Shown here piece after piece: positions 35,298 through 44,958 of a stretch of DNA of 64,000 nucleotides. The stretch is taken from NCBI GenBank assembly GCA_008638375.1, contig CM018048.1:52099847-52163846 (forward strand), given 5' to 3'. The notes beneath the pieces were generated by a model that was not told the origin of the DNA, made no database searches, and saw only the letters and a program-made list of their open reading frames with translations. Position numbers and translations under genes: made by a program. This DNA is from Nyssa sinensis (Eukaryota > Streptophyta > Magnoliopsida > Cornales > Nyssaceae). Position 1 is the first letter of the stretch. Each line of letters begins with the position of its first letter.

Positions 35298-37140
35298 ATG
35301 GTAGACAGAGTTACCAGTCATGCAACCAAGAGGTACCCAACTATATCTTACATATCCTAATTTCATTTTGGACATCGGTTTCAACTGTATTTTAATACTG
35401 ATCACTTCCTTTTTCAGTCTTTTTCCTCCTAATTTGTTTTCAATTTTTACAGGGTTGCAGTTGTAACAGGAGCCAATAAAGGGATTGGGTTAGAGATAAG
35501 TCGACAGTTAGCTTCTAATGGGGTCATGGTTGTGTTAACGGCCAGAGATGAGAAGAGAGGGCTTGAATCTGTTAAAAATCTCAAAGCTTCTGGTCTTTCC
35601 AATATAATTTTCCATCAACTTGATGTGATGGACCCTGCTAGTATTGCTGCGTTTGCTGATTTTATCAAAACCCAATTTGGAAAGCTTGACATATTGGTAA
35701 GAACATTGTCCGTGTATAATATAATATACACACACACACACACACACAGACTTAAAACTGTGCTACAAAAGATAATTAATGAATCATGAAAGTTGTGTTG
35801 AAATATATCAATATCCTTGTGCAGGTGAACAATGCAGGAGTTAGTGGTGCAATAACCGATTGGGAGAAACTAAGAGGGGTAGAACTTGGGGAAGATTTTG
35901 TAAGTCTCTCCATGTAAATTGTATTCTTGTGTTTCAAGGTTTTAGAATGTACGTAACCCAAGAATCTTATGGAAATATATGTCCCACATCGCCTATTTTC
36001 TAGCCCTTTGTGCAATTTATAAAGCTCAGTTACCCCTCTCTTTACAATTGCAGTTTTAAGGAGGTTTTGGGCTGGACCTAATTTTTCAGGGGGTGTGTCG
36101 GAATGTCCCACATCGCCCATTTTCCAGCCCTCTGTGCAATTTATAAAGCTCAGTTACCCCTCTTCTTACAGCTGCAGTTTTAACGAGGTTTCGGGCTGGG
36201 CCTAATTTTCACATATGTGGATAATAATCTTTACTTGCTGATGTTAGATTGCTTGAATTGTAGAAAGAACATAACTAACTAGTCCAAATGTTGGCACAGT
36301 TTGTAGGTGAAAATGCTAAATTGTTGAAAGAGTTTATTGAACAACCCTACGAAAAAGCGGAAGCTTGTTTGGCAACAAACTATTATGGAGTTAAGCGAGT
36401 GACTGAAGCAGTTATTCCACTCCTTCAATCAAATTCAGGAAAGATAGTTAATGTCTCCTCCACCTTGGGGCAGCTAAAGGTACAGATAATGTTTGTTATG
36501 TGGCACATATAGCCGGCAAAGCTCCTTTGTTGTTGTGGCAGTAATCAAACACATCACAGTCAATCACCACATAGGAGCAATTTAGTAATTTTGTTGAAAA
36601 CAGGATTAATTTAATTGTAAGAACTACAATGTTGCTTGCTGCTGTAATTTGGCACGACTAAAATGATTTTATAGAGAAAAAAATATAGGCTCTGTTGCTA
36701 GGATAATATTAGGTGTCAATATCTGTTTCTATTTTCTTTATATTGTACATTTTTGTTTTCAGATGATTTCCAATGAAAGAGCTAAGAAGGAGCTAAGTGA
36801 TGTAGATGGCCTTACGGAAGAAAAAGTGGAAGAGGTGTTGCGGGGATTTCTAGAGGATGTAAAGGAGGGTTTGGCGGAAAGCAAAGGATGGCCTATAAAC
36901 TTCTCTGCTTATATAGTCTCTAAAGCAGCTCTTAATGCCTACACAAGGGTTTTGGCCAAGAAATATCCCCATATTGCCATAAATGCAGTTTGTCCTGGTT
37001 ATGTGAAAACAGATCTCAATGATAATACTGGGGTCTTCACTGTTGAAGAAGGTGCTAAAGGTCCTGTGATGCTGGCCTTGATGCCTGAAGGTGGGCCTTC
37101 TGGCCTGTTTTTTGATCAGATGGAAGTATCGGATTTTTGA
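35298..37140 (+). CDS. SDR gene D, salutaridine/neomenthol dehydrogenase-like reductase
   Basis: Exons 35298-35332, 35453-35696, 35825-35899, 36300-36479 and 36763-37140 give 303 aa. [20 protein letters not shown], Asn145, Ser171 and Tyr228/Lys232 (YIVSK) are all present. It differs from C through substitutions in exons 3-5, for example GEDF, LLKEFIEQPY and the C-terminal EVSDF. For exon 4 only the acceptor TTGGCACAG works, because the upstream alternative runs into TAA. Intron 3 holds a 234-bp TRIM-like insert at 35,980-36,213, away from the splice sites. AATAAA at 37,223. Intact. Confidence 0.88.
35980..36213 (+). mobile_element. TRIM-like LTR pair in intron 3 of D
   Basis: Absent from C, C' and E, which read GGAAATATATGTGG across the site. 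The insert consists of two imperfect direct repeats of about 110 bp beginning TGTCCCACATCGCC (35980 and 36104), each with TTATAAAGCTCAGTTACCCC and a GGGCTGGxCCTAATTTT end. They are joined by CAGGGGGTGTGTCGGAA, which is polypurine-like. No primer-binding site is visible. It shares the TGTCCCACATCGCCC word with the complete TRIM at 32,737. Confidence 0.7.
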
Positions 37141-38028
37141 TTGGAGATATGTATTATAGTTTAAGTTTATAAGTAGAATAAGCATATGAATGTTGGTGCC
37201 CGTATGTCTAGAGAGGGGAGAGAATAAAGCTGAAGCTACTTGTTTTCTATCTCTTATGTATGAAATCTCATATTATGTGTCTGAACTAGAAAATGAAAAA
37301 TATCTTGCTTGATAACTGAGAAAAACATGTTAAAGTCTGTGATGCAGCAAATACAGGATGAGACCAGTTCAATGTTTTGTCTATCACCAACAAAAGTAAC
37401 CACTTACTGAAAACAAAATCGTAGAATTTATAGTTAGCAATTGATTGGAGTTTAAATGGTGCCAGAATCTTCAAGGAAAAGAAAGCTTGAAAAAAAAAAA
37501 AATCCTAATTCAAGTCAGTCCCCTTTGATACATGCATACAAGTAAAAGCAATGAGATACGACTTTAAGCACTATATCTTAGCATAGAAAAATCATTCATA
37601 GCATATGAAAAAGCAGAAAGACACATGCTCAACATGGGATCTTAACTGAAAGTGACCAATTTTATTGATAATACTAACAAAAAATAAATCAGATGATTTT
37701 TCACAATCTTGATCTTTTAATTTTGAGGCTCTTTTAAAGAGTGTGTGAAGTTCTAGTACTTGAACATTGCTATTCTCTTTGCCACTAGGCTCCTAAAGGC
37801 TTAGGTTCCCAAAATGAAAATGAAAAAAGTGACATTTTAGCATTGAAGCAGGAATTTTAAACTATAACAATTTGGCATTGTAATAATGTCAAAATATACT
37901 TTTTGCATGAATCAAATAACATTTGACATTGGAGATACTCTAAACTGTTAATTATAATGGCAGTTTTGAAACCTCCTTTGCAGGCTGTAAAATCCAATTT
38001 TATCTTTAATTTTGAGTGATCACATTCA
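37141..38028. other. 3' flank of D and spacer fragment
   Basis: Matches the start of the C spacer up to about 37,745, then changes to unique sequence. No gene recognised before 38,029. Confidence 0.5.
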
Positions 38029-38259
38029 ATGGTCTTACATGCAAGATTAATGCTGAATATGGAACCCAGTTATGATCATCGGATTAGAACAGGAAAACCT
38101 GGTGATGAATTTGACAAGGACACCCTTGAAATCATTGAGAGGAGGACACCAAAGTTTTACTTTAATCAAAGGAATGAATACTGGGCCGTATCATGCATAC
38201 GGATGGGCAGCCAATTTGGAATGTCAATTGATGCAACATTTATACATTATAGGTTATAG
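38029..38259 (+). other. 76-codon open frame of unknown nature
   Basis: Open reading with a protein-like composition (LEIIERRTPKFYFNQRNEYW), ending one base before the copia target duplication ends. I do not recognise a family. It may be a fragment of a gene or of an older element. Confidence 0.2.
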
Positions 38260-38260
38260 T

Positions 38261-38467
38261 TGACAAACTTTGGAAAAAATTGTATGTATCTTCATCGTGA
38301 TTTTTACAGAGATGGAAATACACATATATAGAAGATAATTGGGGCCTCTTTTTGGATATACAAATGTTACGGCTAGGCTAAGGGGTGACCCTTGAAACAG
38401 GGGATTTACATTGAAGATGCCTCCCTATAATCTCTCTAATTGATTCCAAGGACAGCTCACTCCAACA
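38261..38467 (-). repeat. 3' LTR of the copia element
   Basis: 207 bp starting TGACAAAC and ending CCAACA on the + strand, near-identical to 42,975-43,181. Confidence 0.95.
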
Positions 38468-38474
38468 CTCCCCC

Positions 38475-40769
38475 TCAAGTTGGTGCGTACAGATCTCTTA
38501 TGCCCAACTTGACAAGTGAGTTGTAGAAGTTCTTGCTGCATGCTGCCTTTGTAAGTATATCCGCTAACTGGTCTTCAGACTTCACGAAAGGAAAACGAAT
38601 TATCTTGGCTTCAAGGTTTTGTTTGATGAAATGTCGATCTACCTCCAAATGTTTTGTACGAGCATGCTGGACGGGGTTGTGAGGAATATCAATAGCTGCC
38701 TTATTGTTACAAAACAGATCCATCTTGGAGCTAGGAGCAAAGCCAATTTCCGTTAATAGTCTCCTTAGCCAGAGGAGTTCACAAAGACCCTTAGCCATTC
38801 CATGGAACTCGGCTTCAGCACTTGATAATGCCACTACATTTTGTTTCTTACTTCTCCATGTAACCAGATTCCCACCAACAAACATGAAGTAGCCTGAAGT
38901 AGACTTTCTGTCCAAGATATTCCCTGCCCAATCTGCATCAGTATATCCTTCAACCCTTAGATGATTATTCTTTGAAAACACAAGTCCTTTTCCAGGAGAT
39001 GACTTTAAGTATCGAAGAATCCTGATCACTGCATTCATGTGATCCTCACTAGGACAATGCATGAATTGACTTACTATGCTTACAGCATAAGCAATATCTG
39101 GGCGAGTATGTGAGAGATAAATAAGTTTCCCAACCAACCTCTGGTACCTTCCTTTGTCTGTCGGCACTTGGTCTGGATATTCTCCAAGTCTGTGGTTCTG
39201 AACTATTGGTGTGTCTACAGGCTTACACTCCAGTAATCCCACCTCAGATAGTAGATCAAGTATATATTTTCGTTGGGAGAGAAATATACCTTGCTTTGAT
39301 CTAGCCACTTCAATTCCTAGAAAATATTTAAGTCCTCCCAAATTCTTCATCTCAAATTCAGTCGCCAACTGCTTTTGGAGTCTCAAGATTTCTTTTGGAT
39401 CATTCCCTGTAATAATCATGTCATCTACATAGACTATCAAAGCTGTTACCTTGCCCAGTTGATGCTTTAGAAAGAGTGGATCGTTTGAATTGCTTTGTTG
39501 AAAGCCATATTTCTTCATTGCCAAGCTAAATCGCCCAAACCATGCTCGAGGTGATTGCTTTAGTCCATACAGTGCTCGTTGTAATTTGCACACAACCTCA
39601 GTCGTTGAGGTTGCGGTGTAGCCCGGTGGAATATCCATATACACTTCCTCCTCAAGATCACCATGAAGGAAGGCATTATTTACATCAAACTGGTGCAGTG
39701 GCCAATCAAGGTTTGCTGCTAAAGATAGCAAAACTCTAACTGTATTCAACTTGGCCACTGGTGAGCAAGTTTCCTGATAGTCCACGCCATATGTTTGCGT
39801 ATAGCCCTTTGCCACCAGCCTTGCTTTATACCGTTCGATCGATCCATCTGCCTTGTGTTTGATGGAAAACACCCATTGGCACCCCACCGTCCTTTTTCCT
39901 TCAGGCAACGGAACAAGAGCCCATGTTTTGTTCTTCAATAATGCCTCCATCTCTTCCTTTATAGCCTGGGTCCATTTAGGGTCTGTTAGAGCTTCTTGAA
40001 CACTAGTGGGAACATGCCACGAGGAAAGTTCGTGTGTAAATGTTTTGAGGGTTTCGGATAGTCTCTTTGTGGATACATAGTTGGCAATTGGATATTTTGA
40101 CCTTCGTTCCTCAAGTTCTGGAGAGTACCTATTTGGTGGTTTTCCACGATTGTGCCTGAAAGGTAAGATATAACCAGCAGAGGTATCCATATCATTATTA
40201 GTCAGAGGTGCAATAGGAGAGTTTACCTCAAGGATATTCTCAGGAGATGGCTTTTCAGGTACTGAGGAGAGGTGGGGGAATTCTGGTTCAGCTTCAAGTG
40301 GTGTAGATGTCGCGCTTAGAGTTATGTCATCCTCCAGAGATGCATCTAGAGCTTTATCAAGTTGCTCATTGACCACCATATCTGTGTCATTAAACCCCGA
40401 CCAGTCAAATCTTAACCAATTCAACTCTTCATCTTGGATCTCCCCCTGAAGAGAAGAATTGGATATCGAGGGAAAGCAGAACGTGTCGGATTCCAAAAAC
40501 GTTACATCCATAGTTACATAGGTGCGCTTGGTGGTCGGATCATAGCTACGGTATCCTTTTTGATGTAAGGCATACCCCAAAAAAAGACACCGAACAGCAC
40601 AGGGATCAAGTTTAGTGCGTTGGTTCTTGTGGAGATGTACAAAAACTACACATTTAAAGATCCGGAGAGGAATCATCAACATTGTGGATAAAGACACATA
40701 AGTTGAAAGAGCCTGTAAGGGTGTCTTAAAACCAAAGACTTTTGATGGCATACGATTGAAGAGATGCAC
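38475..40769 (-). CDS. copia pol: integrase C-terminus, reverse transcriptase, RNase H
   Basis: 764 codons in the same frame as the upstream gag-protease-integrase part, separated from it by in-frame stops. Begins inside the integrase C-terminal region (HLFNRMPSK). Reverse transcriptase follows: KARLVAKGYTQ, then FDVNNAFLHG and the catalytic YVDDM. RNase H comes last: DADWAGN, SSAEAEF and HTKHLEVDRHFI. The first codon is GTG rather than ATG, so this is the open remainder of a broken polyprotein and not a separate gene. The RT and RNase H parts look undamaged. Confidence 0.92.
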   Translation of the reverse strand: MHLFNRMPSKVFGFKTPLQALSTYVSLSTMLMIPLRIFKCVVFVHLHKNQRTKLDPCAVRCLFLGYALHQKGYRSYDPTTKRTYVTMDVTFLESDTFCFPSISNSSLQGEIQDEELNWLRFDWSGFNDTDMVVNEQLDKALDASLEDDITLSATSTPLEAEPEFPHLSSVPEKPSPENILEVNSPIAPLTNNDMDTSAGYILPFRHNRGKPPNRYSPELEERRSKYPIANYVSTKRLSETLKTFTHELSSWHVPTSVQEALTDPKWTQAIKEEMEALLKNKTWALVPLPEGKRTVGCQWVFSIKHKADGSIERYKARLVAKGYTQTYGVDYQETCSPVAKLNTVRVLLSLAANLDWPLHQFDVNNAFLHGDLEEEVYMDIPPGYTATSTTEVVCKLQRALYGLKQSPRAWFGRFSLAMKKYGFQQSNSNDPLFLKHQLGKVTALIVYVDDMIITGNDPKEILRLQKQLATEFEMKNLGGLKYFLGIEVARSKQGIFLSQRKYILDLLSEVGLLECKPVDTPIVQNHRLGEYPDQVPTDKGRYQRLVGKLIYLSHTRPDIAYAVSIVSQFMHCPSEDHMNAVIRILRYLKSSPGKGLVFSKNNHLRVEGYTDADWAGNILDRKSTSGYFMFVGGNLVTWRSKKQNVVALSSAEAEFHGMAKGLCELLWLRRLLTEIGFAPSSKMDLFCNNKAAIDIPHNPVQHARTKHLEVDRHFIKQNLEAKIIRFPFVKSEDQLADILTKAACSKNFYNSLVKLGIRDLYAPT

Positions 40770-40850
40770 GGCTGTAGCAACAGCATCAGCCTAGTGCCAG
40801 TTAGGCACGTGGGCTCCAAGTCAAAGAGCACGAGCAGTTTCAAGTATATG

Positions 40851-42899
40851 TCAGTTTTTTCGTTCAGCAACACCATTTTGCTGAGGAGTCTGTGGGCAAG
40901 AAGTTTCATGAAGAACTCCATGGTGTTGGAAATAATCATGGAACCTTTGGTTAACATATTCACCACCATTATCGGATATGAGAATCTGTATCTTAGCTGA
41001 AAATTGAGTTTGAACCATTACATGAAATGATTTGAAAACACTCAATACTTCATCTTTATGTTTCAACAAGTATAGCCAAGTCATGCGAGTACAATTATCA
41101 ACAAATATTACAAACCAGCGACTACCAGATACAGTAGAAATAGGAGAGGGACCCCACACATCAGAATGAATTAAAGCAAATGGAACATCACTTTTATTCA
41201 TACTTAATGGATAAGTAACTTGATGACTTTTAGCAAGGATGCAAGTCTCACACTTAAAGTCAACAGTTGATATATGAGAAAACAAATCAGGAAACAAATG
41301 TTGCATATAACCAAATGATGGATGTCCTAACCGACGATGTAAAAGCCAAATCTGTCTCGCCTTTGTACCAATCGGATGATGCATGTGATGTGCTCGGCCC
41401 ACACTAAAATCATCCATGTAGTATAATCCCCCCCTCTTAGTACCACGCCCAATGATCTCCTTGGTGAGAATATCCTGAAGAAGACAAAAGGTAGGATAAA
41501 TGAGCACAACACAGTTTAAGTCTGTTGTTACTTGGCTGACAGAGAGTAACTTATGAGACAGAGAAGGAACCAATAAAGTATTAGATAATGTGAGAGAAGG
41601 TGACAAAGTCACAGTGGCAGCCCCGGTGACCGAAGAAACAACACCATTGGCATTTGCAATGCCGGTACGTCGTGGGGAGGAAGTGTGTGAGAAATCATTG
41701 GCGTCGAACGTCATGTGGTCGGTAGCCCCAGAGTCAAGTATCCAAGTATCACTGTCAACATCTCCATGAGAACTAAATAAAGCAGCACCAAAATTACCTG
41801 AATCCGAAAGAGATAACTCCCTTTGGGAATGCTCGGCAGGCGGTGCAAGGGAAAGAGATGACTCTACAGTAGCCATGGCAGCCTTCCTCGTCCCTCCATC
41901 ATTTCCTGTGGTGTCATGGCTTTTCCAAGCCTGAAGTTCGTTCCACCAGTCGGGATACCCATGTAGCTTGAAATAGGTCTCACGGGTATGCTTCAGATTT
42001 CCACAGTGAGTACACTTGGTTCCATCAGATAAAGTTTGTGGCTTGGAGGACGCCCCGAATTTCCCACTACCCAGTGAAAGAAATCCAGTAGAGGAAGATG
42101 CTGACTTTCCCGCTTTGACACCCTTAGAAGCTAAAACTGCTCCTGGGGTGTCTTTGGTTCCGCTGGTGATCATAACAGTTTGCTGGATTGCTTCTCGGCG
42201 AACATGGGTGTAAGCTTGTTCGATGGTAGGAAATGGACGCATCTGCAACACGTCACCCCGAATTTTGTCCAGTCGATCGTCAAGCCCATCTAAGAAGACG
42301 TACACTCGATCTTCCTGCAGAATATCGTTATAGTGTTTAATATCGACAGGACACTCCATCGGATTCGGACGACGGAAATCAATCTCACGCCACAAACCTT
42401 GGAGGTCGTTGTAATATTTTTCCAGAGAACCTCCCGCTTGTCGTAGACGGGTTACACGACGTCGGAGATCGTAGACTTGCGAAGTATCACTGCCATCAAA
42501 ATATGTAGTCGCAATGGAGTCCCAGACCTGCTTTGCCGTGGGAAACCGAATAAAGTTCCTAATCAATGAAGGGTCCATGGAATTGATCAACCAGCCCTTG
42601 ACAATGGCATTGTCTGTGCGCCATTTTCGGAAGGACGCAGACGTTGAAGGAGGTTCGGGAAATTCTCCATTTATATATCCCAACTTGTCTTTGCCGGAGA
42701 TATACATCTCGACAACTTGGGACCAGAGAGCATAGTTGATGCCGTCCAACTTGATGCCGATCGGTGCAGCGGAATTCTCGGTTGTTAGGGTCGGGGTCTG
42801 AGCTTTGGTAAAAGCTTCTGTCATTCGAGTAGTTAATTTTGTGAGGATGGTGTTGGTTTGGAGTCCACCAGAATTGTCGAGCCCACCGGTGTCCTCCAT
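40851..42899 (-). CDS. copia gag, protease and integrase N-terminus
   Basis: 682 codons from the ATG at 42,899. Order: gag with a retrotransposon-type core (YALWSQVVEMYISGKDK); a zinc knuckle CTHCGNLKHTRETYFKLHGYP, whose last expected Cys is Tyr; aspartic protease WILDSGATDHMT; integrase zinc finger HRRLGHPSF...CETC; and catalytic core DVWGP and DNGGEY. The frame ends at TGA (40,851-40,853) just after the third catalytic acid region. Two further in-frame stops follow within 27 codons. Confidence 0.92.
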   Translation of the reverse strand: MEDTGGLDNSGGLQTNTILTKLTTRMTEAFTKAQTPTLTTENSAAPIGIKLDGINYALWSQVVEMYISGKDKLGYINGEFPEPPSTSASFRKWRTDNAIVKGWLINSMDPSLIRNFIRFPTAKQVWDSIATTYFDGSDTSQVYDLRRRVTRLRQAGGSLEKYYNDLQGLWREIDFRRPNPMECPVDIKHYNDILQEDRVYVFLDGLDDRLDKIRGDVLQMRPFPTIEQAYTHVRREAIQQTVMITSGTKDTPGAVLASKGVKAGKSASSSTGFLSLGSGKFGASSKPQTLSDGTKCTHCGNLKHTRETYFKLHGYPDWWNELQAWKSHDTTGNDGGTRKAAMATVESSLSLAPPAEHSQRELSLSDSGNFGAALFSSHGDVDSDTWILDSGATDHMTFDANDFSHTSSPRRTGIANANGVVSSVTGAATVTLSPSLTLSNTLLVPSLSHKLLSVSQVTTDLNCVVLIYPTFCLLQDILTKEIIGRGTKRGGLYYMDDFSVGRAHHMHHPIGTKARQIWLLHRRLGHPSFGYMQHLFPDLFSHISTVDFKCETCILAKSHQVTYPLSMNKSDVPFALIHSDVWGPSPISTVSGSRWFVIFVDNCTRMTWLYLLKHKDEVLSVFKSFHVMVQTQFSAKIQILISDNGGEYVNQRFHDYFQHHGVLHETSCPQTPQQNGVAERKN

Positions 42900-42974
42900 T
42901 GATGTCGATGGGAAAGGGGGTTGATCAAACGTCAGGAATAACAGAGAGCCACGGATCGATTAGCTCTGATACCA

Positions 42975-43181
42975 TGACAAACTTTGGAAAAAATTGTATG
43001 CATCTTCATTGTGATTTTTACAGAGATGGAAATACACATATATAGAAGATAATTGGGACCTATTTTTGGATATACAAATGTTACGGCTAGGCTAAGGGGT
43101 GACCCTTGAAACAGGGGATTTACATTGAAGATGCCTCCCTATAATCTTTCTAATTGATTCCAAGGACAGCTCACGCCAACA
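42975..43181 (-). repeat. 5' LTR of the copia element
   Basis: 207 bp, differing from the 3' LTR by six substitutions and no gaps by my count. Confidence 0.95.
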
Positions 43182-43216
43182 ATAGTCATGTTGAATAACT
43201 AAGCTTATAGTCACGA

Positions 43217-44460
43217 TGAATAGGGCGATGCCAATTAGTAATCTATTGTTTGTTGTTGATCGTTTGATTTTTGGTAAAACGGCAACACTAACGTGTGATG
43301 TTATTAAAGGTATTTTTGATATTTTTGGTAAAGCTTCTCGATAGCTTGTTAATTATGACAAATCCAATATTTTCTTTTCTACTAGTGTAGAGAATAATCA
43401 TAGGAGAAAAATAAAGGAAGCACTGGAGTTTAATGTTGAAAGCCATTTAGATTATTATCTTGGGAGCCCTTAATTGGATTCGAGAAAGAAGGGAACTTAT
43501 TTTAGGACATTACTTGAGAGGATCGAAAAGAGAATGCAGGGATGGATGACTACGGGAGACTTTAATTAAATCGGATTGCTCCTCTATGGCTGAGCATAAT
43601 TTGAATTGCTATATGATTCCTAAGAGGATTAGAGAAGAAATGGATAGAATGAAAAGAAACTTTTTATGAGAAAGAAATTGTGGAGACAAGGATTTGAATT
43701 GCGCCAAATGGGATGATATTTATTTAGAAAAAAGCAGGGGGGGGGGGGGTGTTAGAGATTGGAAATGCCAATGAATTAAATATGACTGTGATGGTCAAAT
43801 TTGGATGGAAAATTTTAACTGACCATGAGAATATGGGTTTCCCTAATGGGGGGGAAATGATTAAATATGATTGATTTTTAGAGAAATGATTCTTGGACCT
43901 AGAAGAATATTTTAAAAGCAAGGGCCATTCTAAGTGAAGGGATAAGGTGGCCTCTCGGTAAAGGAAGGAGGATTTATTTTTGGGTTGATAAATGGGCTAC
44001 TGATAGTCTTTTGCATGAATATGTTTTTCATGAAAATCTGAATAATATTGACAGGAATTTGAGAGTTAAAGATTGCATATTAAATAATGTTGGGCTTTGT
44101 GTGATTGGTATGATAGGAAGTATTCATTTCTTCGATTAGAAGCATTAGTATTTCATAAAGCTTTAATAAGAATTGATACTCGAGATGGTAAAAAGACGAT
44201 TGTTGAAGGTGATTTAAAGATTGTCAAAAAGATTATTGTTGAAGGTGATTTCAAAGTTGTTATTAATTCTTGGTCAAGGCAAGCAAATGTGTCCTTAAAA
44301 TAATTATAATATTTTGAAAGACGTGCTAATGTTATTAAAGATAAAGAATTAAAAATTATTTTGTATAATGTTTATCAAGAGACTAATTTAGTTACAGATT
44401 GACTAGCAAAGAAAACCTATGTTAAGAAATGTAAAATTATGTGGTTACAAAGTCATTTTA
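43217..44460 (+). pseudogene. LINE (non-LTR retrotransposon) ORF2 remnant
   Basis: Across several frames the translation follows the end of a plant LINE ORF2. There is a degraded palm (LLFVVDRLIF, where FADDxLIF is usual), then VNYDKSNIFFS, YYLGSP, ERIEKRMQGWM and a zf-RVT-like stretch (RIYFWVDKWATD). An RNase H-like tail with IVEGDFKVVINSW comes last, in which IVEGD is duplicated. Stops and frame changes are frequent. The 5' part is missing. It lies directly after the copia element. Confidence 0.75.
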
Positions 44461-44676
44461 AGTCCCCACTTTTTTCATTTTTCTTTTTCTTAATTTAGTT
44501 TTTAATGAGAAATATAAAAATTAATAATTTATCATATTTGAATTAGCAATTGTTATAAATTTGTAATAGACAGTATTAGACAATTTTTATCCATTTCTGA
44601 ATATATAATTTTCTTCTAGATTTTTCTTAGCAAGAGAAGCATGAAAGCTCAAAACAAAGGGGAGACTAGCCACCAT

Positions 44677-44811
44677 GATGTTAGAGCTTACGTAATCTTT
44701 GATTCTAATGATGAAGATTAATATAGGACACTGATGTCATGGCTTACGATGAAAAGGACAGATCACATCAACTATAAAGATTAGTATAGGACACTGATGT
44801 CATGGCTTACA
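44677..44811 (+). promoter_or_regulatory. promoter of SDR gene E: three motif copies, damaged TATA
   Basis: gatgttagagcttacg (44677-44692), gatgtcatggcttacg (44733-44748) and a third copy gatgtcatggcttaca (44796-44811). The third arose by a local duplication that includes the word atataggacactgatgtc. Where C, C' and D have CTATAAATATCC, E has CTTAAATATCC (about 44,867-44,877), so the TATA box is altered. Confidence 0.5.
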
Positions 44812-44958
44812 ATGAAAAGGAGCAGATAAACTCAGAAAGATTAATCATACCAAATCATCAGAAACACTTAAATATCCATCAGACGATACCATGCCAATAG
44901 AGTGAAACAACAAAATCTCCAAACAAACCCTTAAATTCATTTTCCAAACTCATCCAAA

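Larger units (their letters stand above)
38261..43181 (-). mobile_element. complete Ty1/copia retrotransposon (4,921 bp)
   Basis: Two 207-bp LTRs (TG...CA) bound a gag-pol region on the - strand. The target duplication ATAGT stands at 38,256-38,260 and 43,182-43,186. Next to the 5' LTR, 42,962-42,974 reads TGGTATCAGAGCT on the element strand, an initiator-Met tRNA primer site. Next to the 3' LTR is the purine tract CTTGAGGGGGAG. The domain order protease-integrase-RT-RNase H is that of copia. LTRs differ at six positions by my count (about 3%), implying insertion roughly one to a few million years ago. Pol carries three nonsense codons, so the copy is not autonomous. Confidence 0.96.
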
